A stretch of DNA of 64,000 nt from Caldilineaceae bacterium (GTDB lineage: Bacteria > Chloroflexota > Anaerolineae > Caldilineales > Caldilineaceae), in NCBI GenBank assembly GCA_020634755.1, contig JACKBC010000003.1, positions 62,001 to 126,000 on the forward strand, given 5' to 3'. This document shows, in pieces, positions 1-8,507 of this stretch. The first letter of the stretch is position 1. Every line of letters begins with the position of its first letter. Made by a program: the position numbers and the translations under genes. The notes under the pieces were generated by a model. The model did no database searches. It had not been told where the DNA came from and saw only the letters and a list, made by a program, of their open reading frames with translations.

Positions 1-673
1 AGTAGTGCATGGCGCTCATGCTGTCGAAACCCATGCCGAAGATGCCGGCATCGGGGTCGGCGGCGCCGCGCGCCAGCTCGGTCCAATCGTCAATCGTCCA
101 GCCGATTTCGGGAATGGGCAGGCCTTTTTCTTCCAACATGGTTTTGTTATAGGCCAGCGCAATATTGCCGCCGGGGTGCACCACGTCGGGCAAGTTGAAG
201 GATTTGCCTTCCCACTTGTTGCCTTCGAGCACGCTGGGGTAGAAATCATCGGGGTCCGGTGGCGGGCTGGAGGCCCAGAAGTCATCCAGTTCCAAGTAAA
301 TGCCTTTGACAAAGTTGATAAAGATCCAGCGGTGGTGTCCATAGAGCAGATCTTGGAGGGTGCCGGCAATAAACCCAGTCTGGGTTTTGGTTTCGATCTC
401 ACCATAGATGGTCTCTTCGATGACGATATCGACGCCGGTCTCATCTTTGAATTGCGGCGCAAATTCTTGGGGGGTGAGAGCCAAATTGCCTGCCGGCGCT
501 TGGATGCGCAACGTTACGGACTCGGCAGATGGCGCCGCCCCTTCCTCAGTAGTCGTACCAGGCGCAGCTGTAGGGGCTGCACAAGCTGCCAGGAGTTGGG
601 CCGAAGCCGCGCCAAGACCGGTGACGGCGATGCCTTTCAAAAAACTACGGCGAGTAATCGGCTTTCGCTTCAT
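1..673 (-). CDS. Sugar ABC transporter substrate-binding lipoprotein (partial, C-terminus outside window)
   Basis: The reading frame is open from an ATG at 673 to the window edge, giving about 224 N-terminal residues of a family-1 extracellular solute-binding protein. The N-terminus has a twin-arginine-like signal (TRRSFLKG at residues 8-15) and a lipobox (LLAAC), so the protein is probably exported folded and lipid-anchored. After a short Thr/Ala-rich linker comes a periplasmic-binding fold typical of carbohydrate importers. A strong Shine-Dalgarno (AAAGGAGAC) precedes the ATG. It lies 44 bp downstream of two permease genes on the same strand, so it is the third gene of the operon, an uncommon position for the binding protein. 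The sugar bound cannot be told from sequence. Confidence 0.93.
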   Translation of the reverse strand, partial: MKRKPITRRSFLKGIAVTGLGAASAQLLAACAAPTAAPGTTTEEGAAPSAESVTLRIQAPAGNLALTPQEFAPQFKDETGVDIVIEETIYGEIETKTQTGFIAGTLQDLLYGHHRWIFINFVKGIYLELDDFWASSPPPDPDDFYPSVLEGNKWEGKSFNLPDVVHPGGNIALAYNKTMLEEKGLPIPEIGWTIDDWTELARGAADPDAGIFGMGFDSMSAMHY

Positions 674-717
674 AAAATGTCTCCTTTATTGTTGGACTTG
701 ATTTGCGGTATACAACG

Positions 718-1608
718 CTAGCCTTTAATGCCAGACATGACAATGCCCTGCACAAAGAAACGCTGTCCCACGAAAAAGATCACAATGATCGGTATCATGG
801 ACATGACACAAGCAGCCATCAAGAGATGCTGCATGGGCTCGCCACCCACATCCGGCACGGCATTGAAAAATTGGATGCCGACCGAAATGGTAAATTTCTC
901 AGGCGAATTGAGGTAAATCAGGGGACCTAAAAAATCACTCCAGCTGGCAATCATGGTGATGATGGCCAGCGTTGCCAGCACTGGTTTACAGAGCGGCATT
1001 AATATAGACCAGAATATGCGAAAGAAACTCGCCCCATCAATAAGCGCCGCCTCGTCCAGATCCTTGGGCAAGCTCAAAAAGAATTGGCGCATGAGAAAGA
1101 TCGCAAAGGCGCCGCCGCCAAACCAGTTTGGCACCCACAGCGGCAAAATGGTGTTGATCCAGCCCAGCTTGTAGAAAAGCACAAATTGGGGGATTAGCGT
1201 GACCTGGGCGGGGAGCATCATGGTGGCCAGGGTGATCATGAAGAGCATATTGCGACCGCGATATTCAAAGCGGGCAAAGGAATAGGCCACCAAGGATGCC
1301 GTAATGACCGTGCCGCTTACCGTCAAGAGGACGACAATCAGCGAATTGGTAAACCAGCGGCCCACCGGGTATGAAATATTGAGAACCTGCCAATAGTTGA
1401 TCCACTGTGGGGACGCCGGTATCTGTACGGGCGGGAAGGCGAACATTTCTGGTATCGTCTTTAGTGAACTCATGAACGTCCAGAAAAATGGATAGCCAAA
1501 CATCGCGCATAGAGCCAACACAATGACGTATAGCGCAATACGGCCAAAATTTGTCGGCGCGCGTAAATTAACCGCGGATGAGGTTTGGGCAAATGTCTCT
1601 TGTGCCAT
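718..1608 (-). CDS. Carbohydrate ABC transporter permease, MalG type
   Basis: This 296-residue inner-membrane permease belongs to the MalG/binding-protein-dependent transport family. It has about six hydrophobic segments and a clear EAA loop (EAALIDGASFFRIFW), which docks on the ATPase. The longer open frame reaches 1812, but the ATG at 1608 (MAQETFAQ) has a good ribosome site (AGGAG) and avoids a long overlap with the upstream gene, so it is chosen. The upstream permease ends 11 bp away. No ATPase gene is visible, so a shared MsmK/UgpC-type ATPase encoded elsewhere is the usual explanation; that part is inference. Confidence 0.94.
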   Translation of the reverse strand: MAQETFAQTSSAVNLRAPTNFGRIALYVIVLALCAMFGYPFFWTFMSSLKTIPEMFAFPPVQIPASPQWINYWQVLNISYPVGRWFTNSLIVVLLTVSGTVITASLVAYSFARFEYRGRNMLFMITLATMMLPAQVTLIPQFVLFYKLGWINTILPLWVPNWFGGGAFAIFLMRQFFLSLPKDLDEAALIDGASFFRIFWSILMPLCKPVLATLAIITMIASWSDFLGPLIYLNSPEKFTISVGIQFFNAVPDVGGEPMQHLLMAACVMSMIPIIVIFFVGQRFFVQGIVMSGIKG

Positions 1609-1619
1609 AATGTTTGCTC

Positions 1620-2594
1620 CTATGCCCCTTCGTAGTGAACCCAGCGTCTGGAATAGGACACTTGGAACCAGGTAAAGAGAATGAGTAGCGCCGCCAATAC
1701 CCAGGCCAGCGCGCTGCCGTACCCCAACCGGAAGTATTGAAATGCTTCGTAATAGATGTGAAGGGCAAAGAACCAGGTGGCATAGGAAGGGCCGCCGCCT
1801 GTGGCCACCCAAGCCGTGGTAAATACTTTAAGGGCGCCGATGACCGCCAAAACCACGTTGAAGAAAATGGTGGGCGTCAGCATGGGCAGCGTTACGTGGC
1901 GAAACTTGGCCCAAGCGCCGCCGCCATCAATGGCCGCGGCATCGTATAGCTCTTGTGGTACGCCCTGCAGTCCCGCCAAAAAGATCAGCATGGTGTTGCC
2001 GCCCATGGCTGCCCACACATTGATCATGGTGACCGAAAACAGGGCTGTATCGCGCGAGGCCAGCCAGCCCGGCGGATTCTCAACACCAATGCTGCGCAAG
2101 AACTGATTCACGGGACCCACGCGTGGCGCCAATAAAAAGGTCCATACGACGGCCAGGGCAACTGCTGGAATTAAGTGGGGGATAAAGAAAATGGTGCGGT
2201 AGATATTGGTGCCATTCAGTTTTTGATTGAGCAGAATGGCCAATATGAGGGCGCCGCCGACAGCAAAAGGCAGATAAAAGCCGGCAAAGGTAAAGGTGCG
2301 ACCTAGAGAGGACCAGAAAAGCTCATCAACTGTAAACGCTTTAATGTAATTGTTCAGGCCGATGAAGTGCGGGGATCCAATAACGGCATACTCTGTAAAA
2401 CTGAAATAAAGCGAGGCCAAAATCGGGCCGCCCCAGAAAATGATTAGCCCCAAAATCCAGGGCAGGGCAAAAATGTAGCCCCAAATCGCACGCTTTCTTT
2501 GAAAGGCTGATTGCGCTCCAACCAAGCGACTCAACAACCCAACATCGGCGCGCTGAGGTGACGACATTGGCGCTTGTCCTTCAGCAACTGCCAC
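1620..2594 (-). CDS. Carbohydrate ABC transporter permease, MalF type
   Basis: This 324-residue membrane permease of the MalF/UgpA type is the first gene of the minus-strand sugar uptake operon. It has six main hydrophobic segments and an EAA loop (ELYDAAAIDGGGAWAKF). The start is a GTG at 2594, preceded by AAAGGAGAACACT, an excellent Shine-Dalgarno. About 40 soluble residues precede the first membrane segment. It pairs with the MalG-type permease immediately downstream to form the transmembrane channel. Confidence 0.94.
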   Translation of the reverse strand: MAVAEGQAPMSSPQRADVGLLSRLVGAQSAFQRKRAIWGYIFALPWILGLIIFWGGPILASLYFSFTEYAVIGSPHFIGLNNYIKAFTVDELFWSSLGRTFTFAGFYLPFAVGGALILAILLNQKLNGTNIYRTIFFIPHLIPAVALAVVWTFLLAPRVGPVNQFLRSIGVENPPGWLASRDTALFSVTMINVWAAMGGNTMLIFLAGLQGVPQELYDAAAIDGGGAWAKFRHVTLPMLTPTIFFNVVLAVIGALKVFTTAWVATGGGPSYATWFFALHIYYEAFQYFRLGYGSALAWVLAALLILFTWFQVSYSRRWVHYEGA

Positions 2595-3045
2595 AGTGTT
2601 CTCCTTTCAACGCATTATGCTTTGCTGTGAATGAAAGTCGGAGTTTTACTTCTGACTGACGATTTTATAGTGAGCCTTGCGTCAAAAGAGAAGTCTCTAT
2701 TCTTGGCTTCAAGGCTTTGGAAAACTTTGGACGTCGACGCGGTATCTGACGATGACGAAAGTTTTGATCTCCACCGCGGTTTAGCAGAAAAGCAGGTATT
2801 CATCACAGCCGCAGTATGGCGCCAGAGAGGAAGTGCATGATTCCGGCGCTTCATCGTAATTGTACTTCTTAACCTCTAATCATAGCCTATTCAGTTGGGG
2901 ATTTCAAATTTGGCTGTTGGAAAAACACAAACACCGTTGTGGCGCTTGAATAATGGGCGCCACAACGGTGTTTGTAATGCCGGCATCGGCCTCGAGAATC
3001 TGAATGGATATACCAGATTTACTTCTTGCTGCTGCAATTACTGCT
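2595..3045. other. Intergenic region upstream of the first ABC operon
   Basis: No convincing gene is present. Short open frames occur on both strands (for example 2631-2840) but have no ribosome site or recognisable protein. The region must hold the promoter of the minus-strand ABC operon, though no good -35/-10 pair stands out. The only clear structure is the terminator at 2929-2973. Confidence 0.6.
2929..2973 (-). terminator. Intrinsic terminator of the BNR-propeller gene
   Basis: There is a perfect 17-bp inverted repeat (2929-2945 with 2957-2973) and an 11-nt loop. Read on the minus strand the stem is followed by a T-rich stretch (GTGTTTTTCC), as in a Rho-independent terminator. It lies about 70 bp past the stop codon of the gene at 3046. 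Confidence 0.85.
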
Positions 3046-6000
3046 TTACTCTGAGCTGCCCGGCAGCGGCTGCATCTCCATCTGCATATCTAGCGGCAGT
3101 GGGCGCGCGGCCGGGCGTTCATCTGGCAGTCCCGCGGCGATTATTTGCGCACCGCCTTCATCCCACGCCAGAACTTGATAATTGTCAACGTCCACAATCG
3201 AGCTTTCAAATTGCGACGACCAGTTGATCACGCCAAAGTAGCCGGTGTCGAGCGGCGCGGCGTCGGTATATGCGCCCAGCGCTCTACCGTTGATCCAGAC
3301 GCGGAACAAATTTTCGTCGCGCTCTACGGTGAGCTGATTGGGCGATTCGGTGGGGTAAATGGCGTCGCTATAAAGCCAAGCCGTGTTGTAAATCGGATCC
3401 CAGGTCAGGCCAAACCAGCCGGCGCCATCAATATATTTGGCCAGCGCAAAGCTTTGCGCATCCGGCACCACCAGCAGCGCGTAATAGTTGCCAAAGTTGC
3501 CGTCTTCGCCAAACATAAGCCCGTATGCGGTCTGATAAAAACTGTCTTGCCGCTGCATCTCGGCTTGGAAGAGGCCATTCTTTTGCGATGCCGCCGGTGA
3601 GCGATGGAGACAGAGATAGTCGGCCTGGGTGGCGGTGCGGAACTGGCCGCCCAGATAGTCGGCCTGACAAACGCTGTCTTCGTCCACAAACCAACCGCTG
3701 TCGGCATTCTCAAAGCTGTCGACATACACTTGACTAATGCTGTTGACGTAGAAATTGTCAAAGCCGGCCACTGCCGTGGGAACATCGTAGCCTGCCCAAT
3801 TGGCCACGCCCACAAAGCCATTCTGCGCCAGCGGGTCGCTTTCCAAAATCTCTAAGACCAGCCCATTCACAAAGAGGAAGATTTGTCCACCCTGACGGCG
3901 CACGCGCAGTTGATTCGTGCTGGCGTCGGGCAGTATGGCTTGGCTAAAGACCAGTGACGAGCTGCTGTCTCCGGTCAAATTGCTCCAGACGCCTTGGTCA
4001 AACATCTGCACGCCATATTGCTGACCAGCAGGGTCAATCCAGAAGACGTAGAATTGGCTGTTGGCGCCCACGTTGTCGGCATCATCCAGGCCAAAGACCA
4101 GCCCATAAACGCTGCCGTCATTTTCGCTGTCTTTGAGCACATCCACGCCCACCACGCTTTCCGTCAGCGCCGCCGCCGGTGCGCCCGCAATGCAGACTTC
4201 ACCAAAGGTCGAGACCTCTACGGCATAGAGATCGCTGGCTACGCCGCCGCCCTGCGGCACATAGCGGAAGCTACACGGCGACCCTTCTCCGCTAAACCAG
4301 CCGCTTTGTGCATTGCTGAAGGTGTCGGCGAACTCGCGCACATCGGGTGTGGGCGTAAAGGTGGGCGTGGGGCTGTTATTAACCGGTCGTGTGGCGGTGG
4401 CTGTCGGCGTATTGGTGGGCTTGGCGGTGGCCGTACCGGTGGGCAAGAGCGTGCCTTCAGGCGTCACCGGCGGCAGCGTGGGCGTAGGCGTGTTGGTGGG
4501 AACCGGCGTCGCGGTGGGTGTGGGTGTGCGGGTCGGGGTGGGCGTAGCCGCGGTCTGGTCGCGATTCTTTACAATGGGCAGATGCAGCTGGGTGCGCTGC
4601 CCGCTCACCGGGGTGGGCTGTGCACCGGTTGAATCTAGCGCCAGCTTGAAGACGCTGCGCCCGTGGGTGGCGGCAAAGAGGGTGGCGCCCGTGTTGCCAA
4701 TGGCCAAATCGACCACGGCCACGTTGGGCAGCCCATCGCGCAGGGGCTCCCAACTGACGCCATCATTTTTGGTCTGGAAGACGCCCACGTCGCTGCCCAC
4801 GTAGAACGTGCCGGGGCGGAAGCCATCTGCCAGGGCCGAAAGCAGCGGGATATCGGGCAGATTGGCGCTCACGTCGAGCCACGAATTGCCCCCATTGCTG
4901 GTCTTAAAAACATGACCGGGCTGGCCGGGCGTGTGCGTGTTGAATCCATTAAAGACCGCAAAGGCCGTGTTGGGGTCGGTGGCCGAAACCACCATTTCTG
5001 AAACATAACGACCGGGCAGCGGAGCCGCGGTGACGTTTTGCCACTGGCCGCCGCCATCGCGCGTCACGCTGACCGTGCCGTCCGACGCGCCCACATAGAT
5101 GGTTTTGGGATCGGTGGGCGCCACGGCAATGGTAGAGACGTAGCTGCGGAAGGCGCCTTGGGTCAGGTCATCGCTAATGGGCGTCCAATTATTGCCGCGG
5201 TCAGCTGTACGATAAACGCGATACGTGCCTAAATACAAGACGCCTTCGCTGGATGGGTCTGCCGTAAATGGGACATAAAAGAGTGAACGATCCTGCAAGT
5301 TAATGCCGTTGGTAAATTGCTCCCAGTGGCCCGTATTGGTTGCGCCCTGGTCGTTGCGCTGGAAAGAAATGTTGAAGCGCGAGCCATACCAAATGTTGGA
5401 ATTAAAGGGGTCAATGAGTCCAAAACCGCCGTCACCGGCATCGGTTGCGGTCCAGCCCAGGGTCGCACCGCCGTCGATGGTCAGCGCTTTGTTGTTGTCC
5501 TGCATGCCGCCCTGCAAAATCTTGTCATTCTTGGGGTCCAGGCCAATGCCGGTAAATTGTAGCGTGGCCAGCCCGTTGTTGCGATCTTGCCAGGTGGCGC
5601 CGCCATCTGTAGAGCGAAAGACACCGCCATCGTTGCCCACCCAGACGGTGGTGGGATTCTGCGGGTCAAAGGCAATGACGTGCATATCCGGGTGCAGCGT
5701 GCGGCTGGGCGCATCGCCCGGCGATAGATCGACCCAGTTTTGGCCGTTGTTGTTGGTGGCCACCACCACGCGGCGAATGGTAAACTCGGCCAGCGTTTCG
5801 CCGGCATAGTCGGCCATGCCACCCAGCAGCAGCCCATTGGGGTTGGTGGGATGCGCGGCAATTTCATGCGAATACCAGCATTGGCCGCCGCAAAAGTTAT
5901 AGTTGCCCAGGTCCATTTGCTGCCACGATTGGCCGGCGTCGGTGCTTTTATAAACAACCGGGCCGTCATATTGGCCGTCGGCCGCCAAATAGTGAATAGA

Positions 6001-7173
6001 GGCGTAAAGCACGCTGGGGTTGGCCTTATGCACATCCAGCATGACGCGTTCAAGCTGGAACTGCTGCGGGTCGGGCAGACCGCCGCCCAGGCGCTGCCAC
6101 GTGTCGCCCCCATCCACAGTTTTCCAGATGCCAAAGCCGTAGAAGCCGGCGTAAAGCACGGCTGGATTAGTCGGGTCTAGAATCAGATCACTGGCCCCCT
6201 GGCAATCGGCGCAGGAGAGTGAATCTTGCCAGGTCTGCCCGCCGTCGGTCGAGCGAAAGACCCCGCGCGCGGGCCGATTGGGGCCCTGAATCAACGATTC
6301 TGCTGAGGCGGCATACAGAATTTGGGGATTGTTGGGGTTGATCTCAATGCGCGAGATGCCAACACCGGCAAAAGTCTCGGCGCCCAAAAGCGTCCAGCTT
6401 TGCCCGCCATTGGTAGATTTGAGAATGCCGGCGCCGTAATAGTTGTCGCCCCCGGTGGTGGGTTCGCCGGTGCCAGCGTATACAATATCTGGGTTGCTGG
6501 GATCTAGGGCCAGCGCCCCAATGGCCAGCGAGGCCTGTCCATCGCTCACTGGCGTCCACGAATCGCCGCCGTTTGTGGTTTTCCAGACGCCGCCCAATGC
6601 CGTACCAATGTAGACCACGCTGGAATTGCGCGGGTCTATCACTAGCGCCAGCGTGCGACCAGCCACGTTGATCGCTTGGTTGCCCATGTGGGAATTGAGC
6701 ATGGGCGCCGGCCCAATGCTTTGCCATGCCGCTTGCGGCTCGCCGTCCAGCGCCGCCGGCTGAATGGCTTCCATTGCCAGCGCCTGCTGCACGCCATGTG
6801 CAAAGCCGGCCACCGGCAATGTGTCCAGTGGGTAGGCGCGCTGGGCGGCAAAAAAGTTGACGCGTTTGCGCGGCCCATCGCCTAGCCCTTCAAACTCGTT
6901 CATGGGCGGGCGTGCCACAAATGCCGCGTTTTCCTCTTCCGCCTCCTTGGCCGACTCCTCAGCCACTGCCGGAAGCGGCGCTGGCGTCCAATCTGCATCT
7001 GGCGTGGAGAAGGGGCCCGGCGCGTCTGCATCCACTATCTGTCCCATTGGTTCATAGACAACCGGAACGGATGGACCATTGATATGCGCAGCCGCGTGGG
7101 GGGCAGATTGACAGGCAGATAATAGACCAAGTATGGCCAGAGCCCACAGACCCCACCCCAAGGCGGTTCTCAT
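3046..7173 (-). CDS. Secreted BNR/Asp-box beta-propeller lipoprotein with Pro/Thr linker and two C-terminal lectin-like domains
   Basis: This surface protein has about 1375 residues. It starts with a lipoprotein signal (LLSAC, Cys about residue 21). A long propeller region (about residues 150-860) has many Asp-box/BNR motifs such as STDGGQTW, STNGGQSW and KTTNGGDSW, as in sialidase-like and VPS10/YCF48-like propellers. Next comes LHLPIVKN, then a Thr/Pro-rich linker (about residues 870-930). The C-terminus is two related domains that both begin with a D(T/S)FxNAxSGWF motif. No catalytic residues were recognised, so an enzymatic role is not claimed; binding surface polymers is more likely. An upstream in-frame ATG at 7263 is possible but would bury the signal peptide. 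A perfect TATAAT on the minus strand at 7319-7324 is a candidate -10. Confidence 0.88.
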   Translation of the reverse strand: MRTALGWGLWALAILGLLSACQSAPHAAAHINGPSVPVVYEPMGQIVDADAPGPFSTPDADWTPAPLPAVAEESAKEAEEENAAFVARPPMNEFEGLGDGPRKRVNFFAAQRAYPLDTLPVAGFAHGVQQALAMEAIQPAALDGEPQAAWQSIGPAPMLNSHMGNQAINVAGRTLALVIDPRNSSVVYIGTALGGVWKTTNGGDSWTPVSDGQASLAIGALALDPSNPDIVYAGTGEPTTGGDNYYGAGILKSTNGGQSWTLLGAETFAGVGISRIEINPNNPQILYAASAESLIQGPNRPARGVFRSTDGGQTWQDSLSCADCQGASDLILDPTNPAVLYAGFYGFGIWKTVDGGDTWQRLGGGLPDPQQFQLERVMLDVHKANPSVLYASIHYLAADGQYDGPVVYKSTDAGQSWQQMDLGNYNFCGGQCWYSHEIAAHPTNPNGLLLGGMADYAGETLAEFTIRRVVVATNNNGQNWVDLSPGDAPSRTLHPDMHVIAFDPQNPTTVWVGNDGGVFRSTDGGATWQDRNNGLATLQFTGIGLDPKNDKILQGGMQDNNKALTIDGGATLGWTATDAGDGGFGLIDPFNSNIWYGSRFNISFQRNDQGATNTGHWEQFTNGINLQDRSLFYVPFTADPSSEGVLYLGTYRVYRTADRGNNWTPISDDLTQGAFRSYVSTIAVAPTDPKTIYVGASDGTVSVTRDGGGQWQNVTAAPLPGRYVSEMVVSATDPNTAFAVFNGFNTHTPGQPGHVFKTSNGGNSWLDVSANLPDIPLLSALADGFRPGTFYVGSDVGVFQTKNDGVSWEPLRDGLPNVAVVDLAIGNTGATLFAATHGRSVFKLALDSTGAQPTPVSGQRTQLHLPIVKNRDQTAATPTPTRTPTPTATPVPTNTPTPTLPPVTPEGTLLPTGTATAKPTNTPTATATRPVNNSPTPTFTPTPDVREFADTFSNAQSGWFSGEGSPCSFRYVPQGGGVASDLYAVEVSTFGEVCIAGAPAAALTESVVGVDVLKDSENDGSVYGLVFGLDDADNVGANSQFYVFWIDPAGQQYGVQMFDQGVWSNLTGDSSSSLVFSQAILPDASTNQLRVRRQGGQIFLFVNGLVLEILESDPLAQNGFVGVANWAGYDVPTAVAGFDNFYVNSISQVYVDSFENADSGWFVDEDSVCQADYLGGQFRTATQADYLCLHRSPAASQKNGLFQAEMQRQDSFYQTAYGLMFGEDGNFGNYYALLVVPDAQSFALAKYIDGAGWFGLTWDPIYNTAWLYSDAIYPTESPNQLTVERDENLFRVWINGRALGAYTDAAPLDTGYFGVINWSSQFESSIVDVDNYQVLAWDEGGAQIIAAGLPDERPAARPLPLDMQMEMQPLPGSSE

Positions 7174-7318
7174 GGTCAATTGCGCATCAGAAAATGGAGG
7201 AGGAGAAATGCCAAAGTGTATTTTGGATGCGCATGTAGAGCGCAATGCGTGTAATATGTTCATAGTTCGGAGCTCTCTTGGTTGGTAGCGAAAGGAGGAT
7301 GGTACTGTACAGTATCCG

Positions 7319-7324
7319 ATTATA
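7319..7324 (-). promoter_or_regulatory. Candidate -10 element for the BNR-propeller gene
   Basis: TATAAT on the minus strand matches the sigma-70 consensus exactly. The -35 at the right distance is poor, so the promoter is only a candidate. It would give a leader of about 140 nt to the ATG at 7173 or about 50 nt to the ATG at 7263. Confidence 0.4.
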
Positions 7325-7402
7325 CAACAGGCACGAATGAATTAAAAATGAATAGCAAAAACAGGGGCGCGGGTCGTCGTTTCGCCACAAAAATGGCTGT
7401 GG

Positions 7403-7626
7403 GACTTACGCAAGCCTAGTTGTCTGGCCGCGTAATTTTTAGCAATCCCGTATGACTTTTGCTCGAGTTGTGATTTCTAAAAATGGCTCAACGGGATCTC
7501 ATGTGGTTCCCTTCCTGGACGAGGCAACCACCGCGCTTGCGCGAGCCGATGCCGTCTCCGCTTTCTTCAAGAAGGCATAGATCTTGCCTTCAAAGCGAAA
7601 CGCCCCCCCTAAAGTCGTAAGTCGTG
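7403..7626 (-). repeat. Long, diverged copy of the 84-bp terminal-inverted-repeat family
   Basis: The left end (GACTTACGCAAGCCT, 7403-7417) matches the right end of the family in inverse orientation. The right end (CGTAAGTCGTG near 7616-7626) resembles the family's left end without the CA. The interior is longer than usual. Its first 70 bp (7416-7486) match 24722-24788 on the opposite strand at about 90% by eye. One frame around 7500-7580 could be an old gene remnant, but nothing is recognisable. Confidence 0.55.
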
Positions 7627-7741
7627 AGCATTGACATGTGGCGAATATATAATTATAATAATTAGATTGTCTAATTATTTGGCCGGTGAACTGTTTGTGT
7701 TTCTATAGTGCTTCCCAATTGACCCTTAAACGAAAATGAAT

Positions 7742-7825
7742 CACGACTTACGCAGCGCCTGATGATTGCCAAGAGTGAATCCGTTCGCATTTGATACAAT
7801 TTTAGTCTAGGCTTGCGTAAGTCCT
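7742..7825 (+). repeat. 84-bp terminal-inverted-repeat element (family F1, full copy)
   Basis: The left end is CACGACTTACGCAGCGCC and the right end AGGCTTGCGTAAGTCCT, which are imperfect inverted repeats of each other. The same ends at nearly the same spacing recur at 34713-34797 and 57589-57673. The element lies upstream of the MarR-type regulator. Between 7626 and 7742 there is only AT-rich DNA with no gene. Confidence 0.8.
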
Positions 7826-7931
7826 GTAAATGTCAGATTTAAATGCGTGTCAGCTTTTGTGGTGGCGTCAGACCGACACGAGTCGATATTAGTGTAGAAC
7901 ATTGTCGAACATTCATGTAAGACCATTTGCA

Positions 7932-8396
7932 ATGACATCCGTAAACGATTGCGCGTCTGCCTTAATCGAAACAATACCGCAAGTGATGCAGGAAATCCGC
8001 CGCTATGTGCGCTCCAGCCGCGGCACGGATATTTCTGTGGTGCAAGTGCGCGTGCTGGCCTTTTTGGATGGCGCACCCGGGTCGCCGCTATCGGCGGTGG
8101 CCGAACATGTGGGGCTCACGTTGCCTTCAGTATCCAGCCAGGTGAGCAACTTAGTGGAACGGGGGCTCATTTACCGCGCCACTTCGGCCACAGACCGGCG
8201 CTACGTAACGCTCATGCTGACCGAAGAGGGCCATCTGCTGCTGGATTGGGTGCGTCAAAAAGCGCGCAATCGGTTGGCCGCCGATTTGGCGCATTTGTCT
8301 CCAGCGCAGCAAGAGCAGCTTTTGCAGGCAACGACGCTATTGCGATCTGTATTTTCGGCAAAGCATAGCGAAGCCGACCGTGGCGCCGCTGGCTGA
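7932..8396 (+). CDS. MarR-family transcriptional regulator
   Basis: This is a winged-helix DNA-binding protein of 154 residues, the usual MarR length. The helix-turn-helix and wing are visible: SAVAEHVGLTLPSVSSQVSN is the recognition region and RATSATDRRYVTLMLTEEG is the typical MarR wing with its DRR motif. MarR proteins are usually dimeric repressors released by small aromatic or toxic ligands. The ATG at 7932 is chosen over an in-frame TTG at 7902 that also has no ribosome site. A direct repeat (GAACATT at 7897 and 7908) just upstream could be part of an operator. It is followed 111 bp later by an MFS exporter on the same strand, the classic arrangement of a regulator and the pump it controls. 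Confidence 0.9.
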   Translation: MTSVNDCASALIETIPQVMQEIRRYVRSSRGTDISVVQVRVLAFLDGAPGSPLSAVAEHVGLTLPSVSSQVSNLVERGLIYRATSATDRRYVTLMLTEEGHLLLDWVRQKARNRLAADLAHLSPAQQEQLLQATTLLRSVFSAKHSEADRGAAG

Positions 8397-8507
8397 TGGA
8401 TGGTAACCAAGTTAAATGGGTCATATGTACAGACAAATATTTGGGGTTGCTTTTCTCTTTTTGGCGCTTCATAAGCGCCGCATAAGTTTGGCTATTCATG
8501 CATAGAA

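Noticed and set aside
2631..2840. 69-codon plus-strand frame in the region before the ABC operon
   Set aside because: It has no ribosome site and an unusual composition, and an equally long minus-strand frame overlaps it. Nothing supports either.
7500..7590. Possible gene fragment within the long F1-type element
   Set aside because: One frame reads like a short helical peptide ending in a stop, but there is no start, ribosome site or family resemblance.
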